From Clostridia bacterium (GTDB taxonomy: Bacteria > Bacillota_A > Clostridia > Oscillospirales > Acutalibacteraceae), in contig JAFTLL010000003.1 in assembly GCA_017456015.1 (NCBI GenBank), positions 62,001 to 126,000 on the forward strand: a stretch of DNA of 64,000 nt. Reading direction: 5' to 3'. Below, one piece after another: positions 33,488-41,003 of this stretch. Below the pieces are notes generated by a model, which was not told where the DNA came from, made no database searches, and saw only the letters and a list, made by a program, of their open reading frames with translations. The translations under genes and the position numbers were made by a program. Every line of letters begins with the position of its first letter. Position 1 is the first letter of the stretch.

Positions 33488-36400
33488 GGCTCTTCTCCTC
33501 CTTTAAAACATTCTCTTCAACATAATCGCAAAGCACGTCCCACATAAAATTGCGTTCATCAAGAGCCACTGCATACATAACAGCCTCGCCCGGCTCCATT
33601 GTATTTTCAATAAGCTCAAGACATGTGCGGATAACAGCATCACGGAATGACTCGGCAGGCGGTTTGTTGAGATAACCGTTAAGCATATAATCAAGTTCTT
33701 GACTGTCTCCATCTTTGAAAAGTTTTTTGCGTTTCTCAGATTTATTTTCATCATCAATATCGCAAATAATATCGCCGAGCAAACGGAAACCGCCGTGACG
33801 GAAATCGCAAAGCAGATCGTAATACCTATAAAAATCAGCATTAGGGAAATGCCGCTTTACAAAATCATAGCGTTCCTCACGCTCCATCAAGTGCCACTTT
33901 TCATTGACGATTGACTCACGAACAATAGAAATATACTCCGGCTCAATACCTGCAAAAAGAGAATAAAGTGAATCAGAATCATACTTTATTTCTTGCCCTC
34001 TTGAATAGAGAATACGGTTAACATCGTTTTGACGGCTTCTATTGTTGATAGTAACTCGACTTCTGCGGATGCGGTTAAGCGTTTCTTTATAATCCGCAAT
34101 CAGTCCCTTCATCCAAGAAAGCAATTCTCCGTCAAGCATATCTTTCCAAGCAGGTTGCACCGCAAAGGAAAATAATTTGCTGTCGGGGATTTTTTGTTGC
34201 TTAACAGGAACGGTATTATCCTTTAATTTGTGTGCAAGAATCGGCATACGCTCTACATTGGATGTAATGCTGTTCCAATCAGTAGTTGACAATAGCTCTT
34301 TCAGTTGTTTTTTATTTGAGGGTTGATACCAAGCCGTTGCAACTTCCTTTTTCTCTTGTAGATTTTTATATTTTAAGAATATGCTTCTTTCTGCTCGTCC
34401 GCTTCCTAAATACTCTGAAAGGTCAGGCTTTACACCGCTTTTGCCCGAGTCGATTTCAAGACCGGTAAGGATAGCCAAAGTCTCAACTTCCTTACGGCAA
34501 CGCTCACGCTCCTCAGCGGTGGAGTTTTCGTTATAAGCAATAATGCTTCTGTCGAGTGCAGCGTTAGAAATCTGACCGATGCGAGAGGAAAATGTATTGC
34601 GTATGGTTTCAAACTGTGCAATCCAGTCATTAGCATTGCGAATCTGCGGTTCGGCTGATGGGATTTTTAACAGCGGTATATTACTACGGTGGTCAAGGTC
34701 AGCATTTGAATAATTACGGCTGACACATTCGTTGACAAGCGGATCGGAAACCGTGCGAATCATATCACCGTCATAGTCAGCACCGCCCAAACGCTCGGCA
34801 GCTAAAATACGAGGGTCTATCATAACTACATCGGTAAGGTGTTTTAAGAAAAAATTGCGCATATTATCCCTTTTTACAAATTCAGTATGAACACGCAATT
34901 GTACTTCTTCATTACGAGCAATATGTGGATTTCTAAGAAGTGTACAGACCTGTCCGTTTTTATATTTAGACATTGGTGCATGAAAAGAAAAAGGTTGTAA
35001 TTTGTTTTCCTTAGCTACCTCATCAAAGGTGCGCTGTCTCTTTTTCTTTTTGCGTTCGTCACTTAAAAGCCATCGCAAAAATTCTATTAAGTCACCCGAC
35101 AGAAAACGATTGTCACCCTCAACCAATATAGTACCAACGGAATAGTCCTCAAATATTTTCTCGGCTCTTGTTTTCAGTTCATCATGATATACCGACTCGT
35201 TTATAAATAATGGGTTTTTCTTTAATATACGCGCAAGTTTATAACGCTTACTTTCCTTATCGTACCCTTTTATTTTTAATACTTTAAGGAAATAGTCAAG
35301 GCGATATTCTTTATCGCAACAAAGATTATAGTATTCCGTTTCGGTGAGTTTGGTAAGCCAATGGCGCTGATCATCATTGGGTGAATGATCCCATCCGTCA
35401 GGCAAATCTTTAGGACGGAATTCTTCATCAGTTACAGCAAGGGTGCTTATAAACTGATAATTAAGGTCTGTGTATTCCTGCGGAATTACATGGCTGACGT
35501 TTGTGATATACAAAGCGTGATTATATTTGCGGAAGGCTTCCCAATAATCCTCCCAAGTCATATCACAGTCCTTAAGCCAACCGTATCCCTTAAACATACT
35601 CTTGGTAAGAATAATATCCACATCATCAATACGATGCACTTTACCATAAATATCGGTTATAGATTCAACACCGGTATTGGTTACAAAACGCTTAAAATCA
35701 ACTTGATGTAGCATACCTTTCACATACGGCATACGTATCTGAAATGAGGTGTGAACATGTTCACCGCAGTATGCTTTATCCATTATCTTGGCATATTCTT
35801 TTGAAATCAAACCTTCGCCGTCAAAGGCGGTGATGGTTATATCCTCAACCATTTCCACTCGTTCGTATTTGCGTACACTGCCTTCGCCTGTTGTATCTTT
35901 AACAGTTATCACAGGAATATCTTTCTCAACATACTCAGGATTGTCGATGACAATAACACGGTGCGGCTTGTCAATCTCTATATTATCTACACGTGTACCG
36001 CTTGAAAGCATCAAGCCGTTGTATGCATATAGCTTAGACAATTGACACGACTTGAGTTCCATATCCATCATAATTCGTTTGCGAACAGGAAAATAAAAAT
36101 CATGACGAATGAAGGTGAGCTGACATTTGCGGCTCATACTCGCCGAACGCTCAAAAGGAAAATAAAAATCATATCCACCGCCCAAATCTAAACCTATGCC
36201 TTGGGGATAGAACATACTTTTTGCCTTCTCCTGTCGGTCGGCATATTTTTCAAAAGAAGCATTACGGTCGAAGATGCCTTCAAAATCTACGATGCAAATA
36301 ATATCCGAAAGGTCAGCAATTAATTTTTTATCGGTAGGCGTTTTAAAATCTTCACCGTGCAGCTGACACATAATCTGGTAGAACAAAGCGTTATCATCTT

Positions 36401-36548
36401 GCTCATGCGTTGCGGTATATATTTTGCATTTATCTGTCTGCGCTTTGTTGAGTTCATATTTATAGTCATGAGTAATGCTACCGCTTTTCTGTGCATATCC
36501 CATCATACTTTTTGCAGACAATCTGTAAATCTGATATTTAACTTGCAT
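33480..36548 (-). CDS. YonO / eukaryotic-RdRP-like double-psi beta-barrel RNA polymerase
   Basis: 1022-aa soluble protein. The key motif RLGGADYDGDMI puts D591, D593 and D595 in the DxDGD metal-binding loop of single-chain RNA polymerases related to SPbeta YonO and eukaryotic silencing RdRPs. About 50 residues upstream, LLRNPHIARNEEVQLR matches the family's RNPxxxxGD-type segment; about 100 residues downstream, LAILTGLEIDSGKSGV matches the helix ending in a (D/E)xxKxG-type motif. The N-terminal ~450 residues are not recognised. ATG 36548 is preceded by GAGGTG; a GTG at 36557 is an alternative. It has its own promoter, diverges from the mobilization operon and lies between two element repeats. 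Confidence 0.85.
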   Translation of the reverse strand: MQVKYQIYRLSAKSMMGYAQKSGSITHDYKYELNKAQTDKCKIYTATHEQDDNALFYQIMCQLHGEDFKTPTDKKLIADLSDIICIVDFEGIFDRNASFEKYADRQEKAKSMFYPQGIGLDLGGGYDFYFPFERSASMSRKCQLTFIRHDFYFPVRKRIMMDMELKSCQLSKLYAYNGLMLSSGTRVDNIEIDKPHRVIVIDNPEYVEKDIPVITVKDTTGEGSVRKYERVEMVEDITITAFDGEGLISKEYAKIMDKAYCGEHVHTSFQIRMPYVKGMLHQVDFKRFVTNTGVESITDIYGKVHRIDDVDIILTKSMFKGYGWLKDCDMTWEDYWEAFRKYNHALYITNVSHVIPQEYTDLNYQFISTLAVTDEEFRPKDLPDGWDHSPNDDQRHWLTKLTETEYYNLCCDKEYRLDYFLKVLKIKGYDKESKRYKLARILKKNPLFINESVYHDELKTRAEKIFEDYSVGTILVEGDNRFLSGDLIEFLRWLLSDERKKKKRQRTFDEVAKENKLQPFSFHAPMSKYKNGQVCTLLRNPHIARNEEVQLRVHTEFVKRDNMRNFFLKHLTDVVMIDPRILAAERLGGADYDGDMIRTVSDPLVNECVSRNYSNADLDHRSNIPLLKIPSAEPQIRNANDWIAQFETIRNTFSSRIGQISNAALDRSIIAYNENSTAEERERCRKEVETLAILTGLEIDSGKSGVKPDLSEYLGSGRAERSIFLKYKNLQEKKEVATAWYQPSNKKQLKELLSTTDWNSITSNVERMPILAHKLKDNTVPVKQQKIPDSKLFSFAVQPAWKDMLDGELLSWMKGLIADYKETLNRIRRSRVTINNRSRQNDVNRILYSRGQEIKYDSDSLYSLFAGIEPEYISIVRESIVNEKWHLMEREERYDFVKRHFPNADFYRYYDLLCDFRHGGFRLLGDIICDIDDENKSEKRKKLFKDGDSQELDYMLNGYLNKPPAESFRDAVIRTCLELIENTMEPGEAVMYAVALDERNFMWDVLCDYVEENVLKEEKSRA

Positions 36549-36571
36549 CTGTTTCACCTCGATTTGTTTTC

Positions 36572-36600
36572 AGTATATCACAAAACATAATAAAACGCAA
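36572..36600 (-). promoter_or_regulatory. Promoter of the polymerase operon
   Basis: Minus strand TTGCGT (36600-36595), 17-nt spacer, TATACT (36577-36572), 23 nt before ATG 36548. It is a sigma-A type promoter, so the host polymerase can start the operon. Confidence 0.65.
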
Positions 36601-36610
36601 TATGAATACT

Positions 36611-36634
36611 GCCCCCACTTTTTAAGGTGGGGGC
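36611..36634. promoter_or_regulatory. Strong GC hairpin between divergent operons
   Basis: GCCCCCAC (36611-36618) and GTGGGGGC (36627-36634) with an 8-nt T-rich loop, followed on the plus strand by AAATTTTAT. It could be a terminator/attenuator in the leader of the mobilization operon, or a protein-binding palindrome. Confidence 0.6.
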
Positions 36635-36659
36635 AAATTTTATATTCAGGAAAGGAGTG

Positions 36660-36767
36660 ATGACAGGTGCTCATTGCAGACAATACTCCGCTGTAAATTT
36701 AAATACAGCGGTAGAAAACAAAACGCAGGCTCTGCGTTTTCAAATAAGAGAGTCAAATAAATTTTAG
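36660..36767 (+). CDS. Putative 35-aa leader peptide upstream of the xis-like gene
   Basis: ATG 36660 follows AAAGGAG at ideal spacing. The peptide begins MTGAHCRQYSAVNLN and ends RESNKF. Its coding region contains two perfect hairpins (36688-36711 and 36720-36740), so ribosome progress would alter RNA folding ahead of the excisionase gene. This looks like a leader peptide or attenuator; coding status is not proven. Confidence 0.5.
   Translation: MTGAHCRQYSAVNLNTAVENKTQALRFQIRESNKF
36688..36740 (+). promoter_or_regulatory. Two nested leader hairpins before the xis-like gene
   Basis: Hairpin 1: CCGCTGTA (36688-36695) with TACAGCGG (36704-36711), loop AATTTAAA. Hairpin 2: AAAACGCAG (36720-36728) with CTGCGTTTT (36732-36740), loop GCT, a terminator-like form ending in four T. 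Both lie inside the short leader reading frame. Confidence 0.65.
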
Positions 36768-36784
36768 AAAGCAGGTAATGCAGA

Positions 36785-37000
36785 ATGAAGAATTCCCAAA
36801 TTAAATCGTATGACGAGCTACCGCTGTTTCTAAACGCAGACTTGGTAGCAAAAACACTTGGTGTGGCATCGTCCACCGCCTATGAACTCATGCATGAAAA
36901 GGACTTCCCTGCGGTGAGAATCGGAAACCGTTTCGTAGTACCAAAGGAAGAATTTCAGGCATGGATAAAAAAGAAGATCGGAGGTAAATGCAATGACTAA
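36785..37000 (+). CDS. Excisionase / HTH_17-type DNA-binding protein
   Basis: 71 aa with a MerR-like helix-turn-helix (FLNADLVAKTLGVASSTAYELM) and wing (FPAVRIGNRFVVPKEEFQAWIKK), typical of Xis/AlpA proteins. Such proteins bend DNA for recombinase-driven excision or repress early genes. First gene of the mobilization operon, overlapping the next by 8 nt. The tyrosine recombinases it would serve lie 3 kb downstream. Confidence 0.8.
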   Translation: MKNSQIKSYDELPLFLNADLVAKTLGVASSTAYELMHEKDFPAVRIGNRFVVPKEEFQAWIKKKIGGKCND

Positions 37001-37367
37001 AAATTTAATTTATTGGTACAAGGAAGAAGATGTGTTCGAGGCGTTGCGTGAACGCATCCTCACAAAAGAGGTGCAAGAACTTTTTAATAACGCCGAAGAA
37101 TACAGAGTGTTAATACAGGCGTTTGCCGAACTTACCTACAGCGAAGAAATTATTGTGTTCGGTAAAATTTATTATCAAAATGATTTGCGCCGTATTGTTT
37201 GTGATGAATTGGATTCAAGCACCGTGATAGATGCCTATGAGCTTTTCAAAAATCAATACCATTCCAAAGGTGCAAAATTGTTGGCATGGTTGATTTTGCG
37301 TGAGCATCTAACCGAAGATGAATTGTATGGACTTATGGTTGAGTATGATTTCGGGAGAGGTGCTTAA
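36993..37367 (+). CDS. Element protein of unknown function, 124 aa
   Basis: Helical, acidic soluble protein (MTKNLIYWYKEEDVFEALRERIL... LREHLTEDELYGLMVEYDFGRGA). No family recognised. Ends directly at the ATG of the HTH gene and overlaps the xis-like gene, so it is part of the mobilization operon. Confidence 0.65.
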   Translation: MTKNLIYWYKEEDVFEALRERILTKEVQELFNNAEEYRVLIQAFAELTYSEEIIVFGKIYYQNDLRRIVCDELDSSTVIDAYELFKNQYHSKGAKLLAWLILREHLTEDELYGLMVEYDFGRGA

Positions 37368-37832
37368 ATGATTTTTGGTTCACAGAAACGAGATCCGTGT
37401 AAAAGTTTTTATATGATACCGAATGAAATAATGCGCCTCGGTTTATCGGTTGGTGAAATCGCAGTATACAACTACCTTATGTATTGCGAAGATCATAACA
37501 CCTATCAATGTTATCCGAGCTACAGAAAAATGGGTGAGGCTTTAGGTCTCACCCGTAAAACTGTTATGAAGCACGTGAGAAGCCTTGAAGATAAATGCCT
37601 TATCTCAACCGAACCAACAACGGTAACGCTGAAATCCGGTAAAAAGCAAAACGGAAATTTGCTCTATACCATCCGTCCCATACAAGAAGCGGTCGACTAT
37701 TTTAATGCACAGCAGCTACGGAAAGCAGAACGAGAATTGGCACGGCTGAACGTCATCCGTAAACTCGAAGAATACGACCGAAAACACGGTATTATAGACG
37801 GAAATCGGTCGTCATTATTTGAAGCGGGTTAA
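37368..37832 (+). CDS. Helix-turn-helix replication/regulatory protein (HTH_36-like)
   Basis: 154 aa. N-terminal winged helix (about 15-95) with FYMIPNEIMRLGLSVGEIAVY and YPSYRKMGEALGLTRKTVMK, the HTH_36 pattern found in replication initiators of Firmicutes plasmids and conjugative elements. C-terminal helix rich in Lys/Arg/Glu. It may act in element replication or regulation; a complete initiator domain is not evident. Confidence 0.75.
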   Translation: MIFGSQKRDPCKSFYMIPNEIMRLGLSVGEIAVYNYLMYCEDHNTYQCYPSYRKMGEALGLTRKTVMKHVRSLEDKCLISTEPTTVTLKSGKKQNGNLLYTIRPIQEAVDYFNAQQLRKAERELARLNVIRKLEEYDRKHGIIDGNRSSLFEAG

Positions 37833-37833
37833 A

Positions 37834-37941
37834 GTGCGCTATCACGCACGGCACCACGTCGGACGGCAGAGCCGACCGTTTGGGACTTTTAATAGGCGCT
37901 GTAAACGCAAAATTATGCTATCTTTAGAAAGGATGAAGAAA
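37834..37941 (+). other. Candidate oriT region upstream of mobC-like gene
   Basis: A 108-bp gap in an otherwise packed operon, placed just before the MobC-like and relaxase genes. It has GTGCG/CGCAC (37834-37838, 37845-37849) and GTCGG/CCGAC (37858-37862, 37872-37876) inverted repeats, the layout usual for oriT. No nick-site consensus could be assigned by eye. Confidence 0.45.
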
Positions 37942-38382
37942 ATGGATAATAATTACACCTTAACCGTCCGTATGGACGAAAAAATCAGAGATGAAATGCA
38001 AGAAAGATTGGGAGAAGCACACGTGCGCTCACTTAATGCATTCGTCTTGAAAGCGATAGATTTTTATCTTGGCTACCTCAGGCAAGGCAAAAACCTGAAT
38101 TATATTTCACCGATACTTGCCTCAAGTATCAAGAGTGAAATAAAAAATACCGAGCATAACCTCTCGGAAATGGTTTACAAAATGGCGGTGCAAATCACAA
38201 TGCTCACGCAAGTGGTTGCGGATGATCATGAATTTCGGTCTGAATATCTTGAAGAACTTTACCGTTGGAGTGCTGAAAAGGTTGCATCGACCAACGGTAT
38301 TATTTCTCTTGAAGATATGCAGCAGAGGGAAAATGTTTATACCGACTACGATTATTTTAATAGCGGCGGAGGTGATTATTAA
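37942..38382 (+). CDS. MobC-like relaxosome accessory protein
   Basis: 146 aa: ribbon-helix-helix-like N-terminus (NYTLTVRMDEKIRDEMQERL) followed by long helices, the form of MobC-type proteins that bind oriT and help the relaxase. ATG 37942 chosen with AAAGGA 9 nt upstream; the frame extends further but without a site. The stop overlaps the relaxase start (TAATG). Confidence 0.75.
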   Translation: MDNNYTLTVRMDEKIRDEMQERLGEAHVRSLNAFVLKAIDFYLGYLRQGKNLNYISPILASSIKSEIKNTEHNLSEMVYKMAVQITMLTQVVADDHEFRSEYLEELYRWSAEKVASTNGIISLEDMQQRENVYTDYDYFNSGGGDY

Positions 38383-39713
38383 TGCCGAAAATTATATTCA
38401 CAAGTCGGTATACGCGCAATCCTAAAGCATCGAACTCAGGAAAACTCTTACGGTATATGGCAACGCGCGAGAGCGTAGAAAGGGTGGCGGTTGGTCTCGA
38501 CCGCTCACCGTCTACAGTTCGCCAACAGCGTTTAATAAAAAATATTCTTGAAGCCTTCCCCGAAACGAAAGACTATCTCGAATATGAAGATTATCTTAAA
38601 GAGCCGTGCAAATCTAACGCAACAGAATTTATTGATGCGGTGATTGATAGAAACGTCGACAGGCTTGACGGTGTTAAAAATCTTGTGAAGTATTATGCAG
38701 AGCGCCCCGGCGTTGAGAAGTTCGGCAGACACGGTTTATTTTCTCAGACTGATGATAAGATTGACCTTGAAAAGTTGGCCGAAGAAGTTTCAAATCACAA
38801 GGGAATTATATGGACTCATGTTATCAGTCTTCGCCGTGAGGATGCCGAGCGACTAAGATATAATAATCCGTCCCGATGGCGTGATTTAATTCGCAGTAAT
38901 GTTGCTGAGATTGCTGATGCTCACAATATTGATTTGGATAACCTGCGTTGGTATGCAGCGTTCCACAATAAAGATCATCATCCCCATGTGCATCTGATGG
39001 TCTACGCCGCCGATTCCAAACAAGGTTGGTTGACGGAACGAGCTATTGATGATATGCGAAGTATGTTCGGTAATGAAATATTCCGCGGTGAGCAGTACCG
39101 TCTCTTTGAAATGCAAACAAAACAACGGCAGATGGTGAAGGAAAGGTTCAAAGAAAGAATAAAACACTTTGAAGATAACGGTTATACCTTAACACCTCAG
39201 CTTGAGTTTTTATTCTTTAATCTCGCTAAGCAGTTAAAATCGGTAAAAGGTAAAAAGGTTTACGGATACCTGCCGAAAGAGGTTAAGGATACAGTAGATA
39301 AAATTGTTGCTGAACTTGCAAAGGACAGTGACATCGCCAAACTTTATTCCAAATGGAATGAAATCAACCGTGAAAAATTATCTTTGTATCACGAAAAGAA
39401 ACTGCCGGATATTCCGCTTGAGGATAATAAAGAGTTTCGCAGTATTAAAAATGTTATCGTAAAAGCGGCGGTGGAGTTTAATAACACACAGCACAGTGAA
39501 AGTTATACTCCCCAGCATCATACCGCCTCTGCTTTCGGCAGAATCCTTTGTCAGCTACTCCGCGCAATCAGTCAGAGTTATGATAACAGGGATAAAAAAC
39601 TTCGCTCTCAGGTGGACGGCAAACTTCGTTCGAAAATTGCACAGAAGAAGTTGGCTCTCGGCATTCGTCCCGAACAAAGTGATTATGAAAACAGCTATGA
39701 ACAGAGCATGTAA
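38382..39713 (+). CDS. MobP-type relaxase
   Basis: 443 aa. The metal-binding motif HNKDHHPHVHL (H195, H202 and H204) is the HUH signature of MobP relaxases; the likely nicking tyrosine lies in the N-terminal LLRYMATRESVER. The C-terminal part (about 260-440) is helical. It should nick oriT and pilot the strand through a helper element's conjugation channel. No VirB/VirD4 genes are present in the window, hence mobilizable only. A terminator follows. Confidence 0.9.
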   Translation: MPKIIFTSRYTRNPKASNSGKLLRYMATRESVERVAVGLDRSPSTVRQQRLIKNILEAFPETKDYLEYEDYLKEPCKSNATEFIDAVIDRNVDRLDGVKNLVKYYAERPGVEKFGRHGLFSQTDDKIDLEKLAEEVSNHKGIIWTHVISLRREDAERLRYNNPSRWRDLIRSNVAEIADAHNIDLDNLRWYAAFHNKDHHPHVHLMVYAADSKQGWLTERAIDDMRSMFGNEIFRGEQYRLFEMQTKQRQMVKERFKERIKHFEDNGYTLTPQLEFLFFNLAKQLKSVKGKKVYGYLPKEVKDTVDKIVAELAKDSDIAKLYSKWNEINREKLSLYHEKKLPDIPLEDNKEFRSIKNVIVKAAVEFNNTQHSESYTPQHHTASAFGRILCQLLRAISQSYDNRDKKLRSQVDGKLRSKIAQKKLALGIRPEQSDYENSYEQSM

Positions 39714-39716
39714 AAG

Positions 39717-39752
39717 AGGTTGCGCATACATTTTATGCGCAACCTAAATTTT
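39717..39752 (+). terminator. Intrinsic terminator between relaxase and integrases
   Basis: Perfect 12-bp stem AGGTTGCGCATA (39717-39728) and TATGCGCAACCT (39734-39745), followed by AAATTTTATT. The integrase pair is therefore probably transcribed separately. Confidence 0.8.
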
Positions 39753-39833
39753 ATTCGAACCTACGGTCAATATTGTCTGGATATTGAAAAGGTTATGTGG
39801 TATTGTGTTGTGCTGAAGAAAGGAAGTGATAAT

Positions 39834-41003
39834 ATGGCAAAACGCAGACCTAACGGTGACGGAATGGTTAGAAAGGTCAAAGGAAAATGGGAAGGCAGAA
39901 TCATAGTCGGTCATAAAGATAACGGCTCTCCCATCTTCCGTTATGTGTACGGCAAAACACAAAAAGAACTAACCGAAAAGATGCACCGCAAATTAAATGA
40001 GTATGAAGGTGTCGAGCTTACCGAGGACAGCAAAATGACACTCGGCGAGTGGCTGGATGTGTGGCTCGAAAAATATATGCGAAACACCATCCGTCAAAGC
40101 ACCTTCGATAGCTACAAGTATATAGTCGATGATTATATCAAGCCTAACCTTGGTAATAAAACCATCGCCTTCGTAACTGCCAACGATATACAAAAAATGT
40201 ATGTCAAGCTCAAAAAGGAAGGCAGACGGAACTACCATCCTAAATTCGGTAAGATCCTTGCCGATTCATCTATCGTCCGCATCCACAATATGCTTCACAA
40301 AGCGATGGACGATGCAGTAAAGGAACACCTCATACCGAAGAACCCTACGGTTGGTACAAATCCTCCGAAAAAGAAAAAGCCAGAGCTTCAAATATTAAAC
40401 GAAGAACAGCTACAAAAGTTTATGGATGCGATAGAAAACGATATTATATGGCACGATATATTCTATACGGAAATGACAACGGGACTTCGCAGAGGTGAGC
40501 TGTGTGGTCTTAAATGGATAGACTTTGACGAAACCGAAGGAACACTTAAAATCAACCGAAGTATATCCCACGATAGAAAAGGCGGTCTCGTTGAGGGCGA
40601 AACCAAAACAGGTCAAGGTAAGCGTACTATACTCCTACCGCTTAGTACGGTAGATGTATTAAAAGAGCGTAAGCGTAAAAGCCGAAGCGAATGGATATTT
40701 GAAAATCCGATTGATCCTACAAAACCTGTGTCACCTTGCTCGGTATACAATAAAATGAAAGCTATCCTTAAAAGTGCAGACCTGCCAAGCATTCGCTTCC
40801 ATGACCTGCGACACACCTTTGCTACCCATGCTCTCACAAGCGGAGTTGATGCCAAAACACTGTCGGGAATCCTTGGTCACACCAATGCGAGTTTCACGCT
40901 CGACACCTACACTCACGTCACAACAGATATGCAGAAAAGAGCATCCGACATAGTAGAAAACTTTGTCGAGGATATGTTCGGAAAGGAGTTGAATTTAATA
41001 TGA
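39834..41003 (+). CDS. Tyrosine recombinase/integrase 1
   Basis: 389 aa: N-terminal AP2-like arm-binding domain (RRPNGDGMVRKVKGKWEG), SAM-like core-binding domain (about 65-170), catalytic domain with R in TTGLRRGELCGL, HDLRHTFATHAL (H323, R326), GHT box and the nucleophile in LDTYTH. ATG 39834 chosen, preceded by AGGAAGTG; the frame upstream runs into the terminator. It overlaps integrase 2 (ATGA at 41000). Probably catalyses integration at the tRNA-Pro site alone or together with its neighbour. Confidence 0.92.
   Translation: MAKRRPNGDGMVRKVKGKWEGRIIVGHKDNGSPIFRYVYGKTQKELTEKMHRKLNEYEGVELTEDSKMTLGEWLDVWLEKYMRNTIRQSTFDSYKYIVDDYIKPNLGNKTIAFVTANDIQKMYVKLKKEGRRNYHPKFGKILADSSIVRIHNMLHKAMDDAVKEHLIPKNPTVGTNPPKKKKPELQILNEEQLQKFMDAIENDIIWHDIFYTEMTTGLRRGELCGLKWIDFDETEGTLKINRSISHDRKGGLVEGETKTGQGKRTILLPLSTVDVLKERKRKSRSEWIFENPIDPTKPVSPCSVYNKMKAILKSADLPSIRFHDLRHTFATHALTSGVDAKTLSGILGHTNASFTLDTYTHVTTDMQKRASDIVENFVEDMFGKELNLI

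Noticed and set aside
37819..37941. N-terminal extension of the MobC-like protein
   Set aside because: The frame is open but arginine-rich, overlaps the HTH gene and inverted repeats, and lacks a ribosome site; ATG 37942 has one.
36993..39713. Self-transmissible conjugative element
   Set aside because: Relaxase, MobC-like protein and integrases are present but no VirB4, VirD4 or other secretion genes, so only mobilization is supported.
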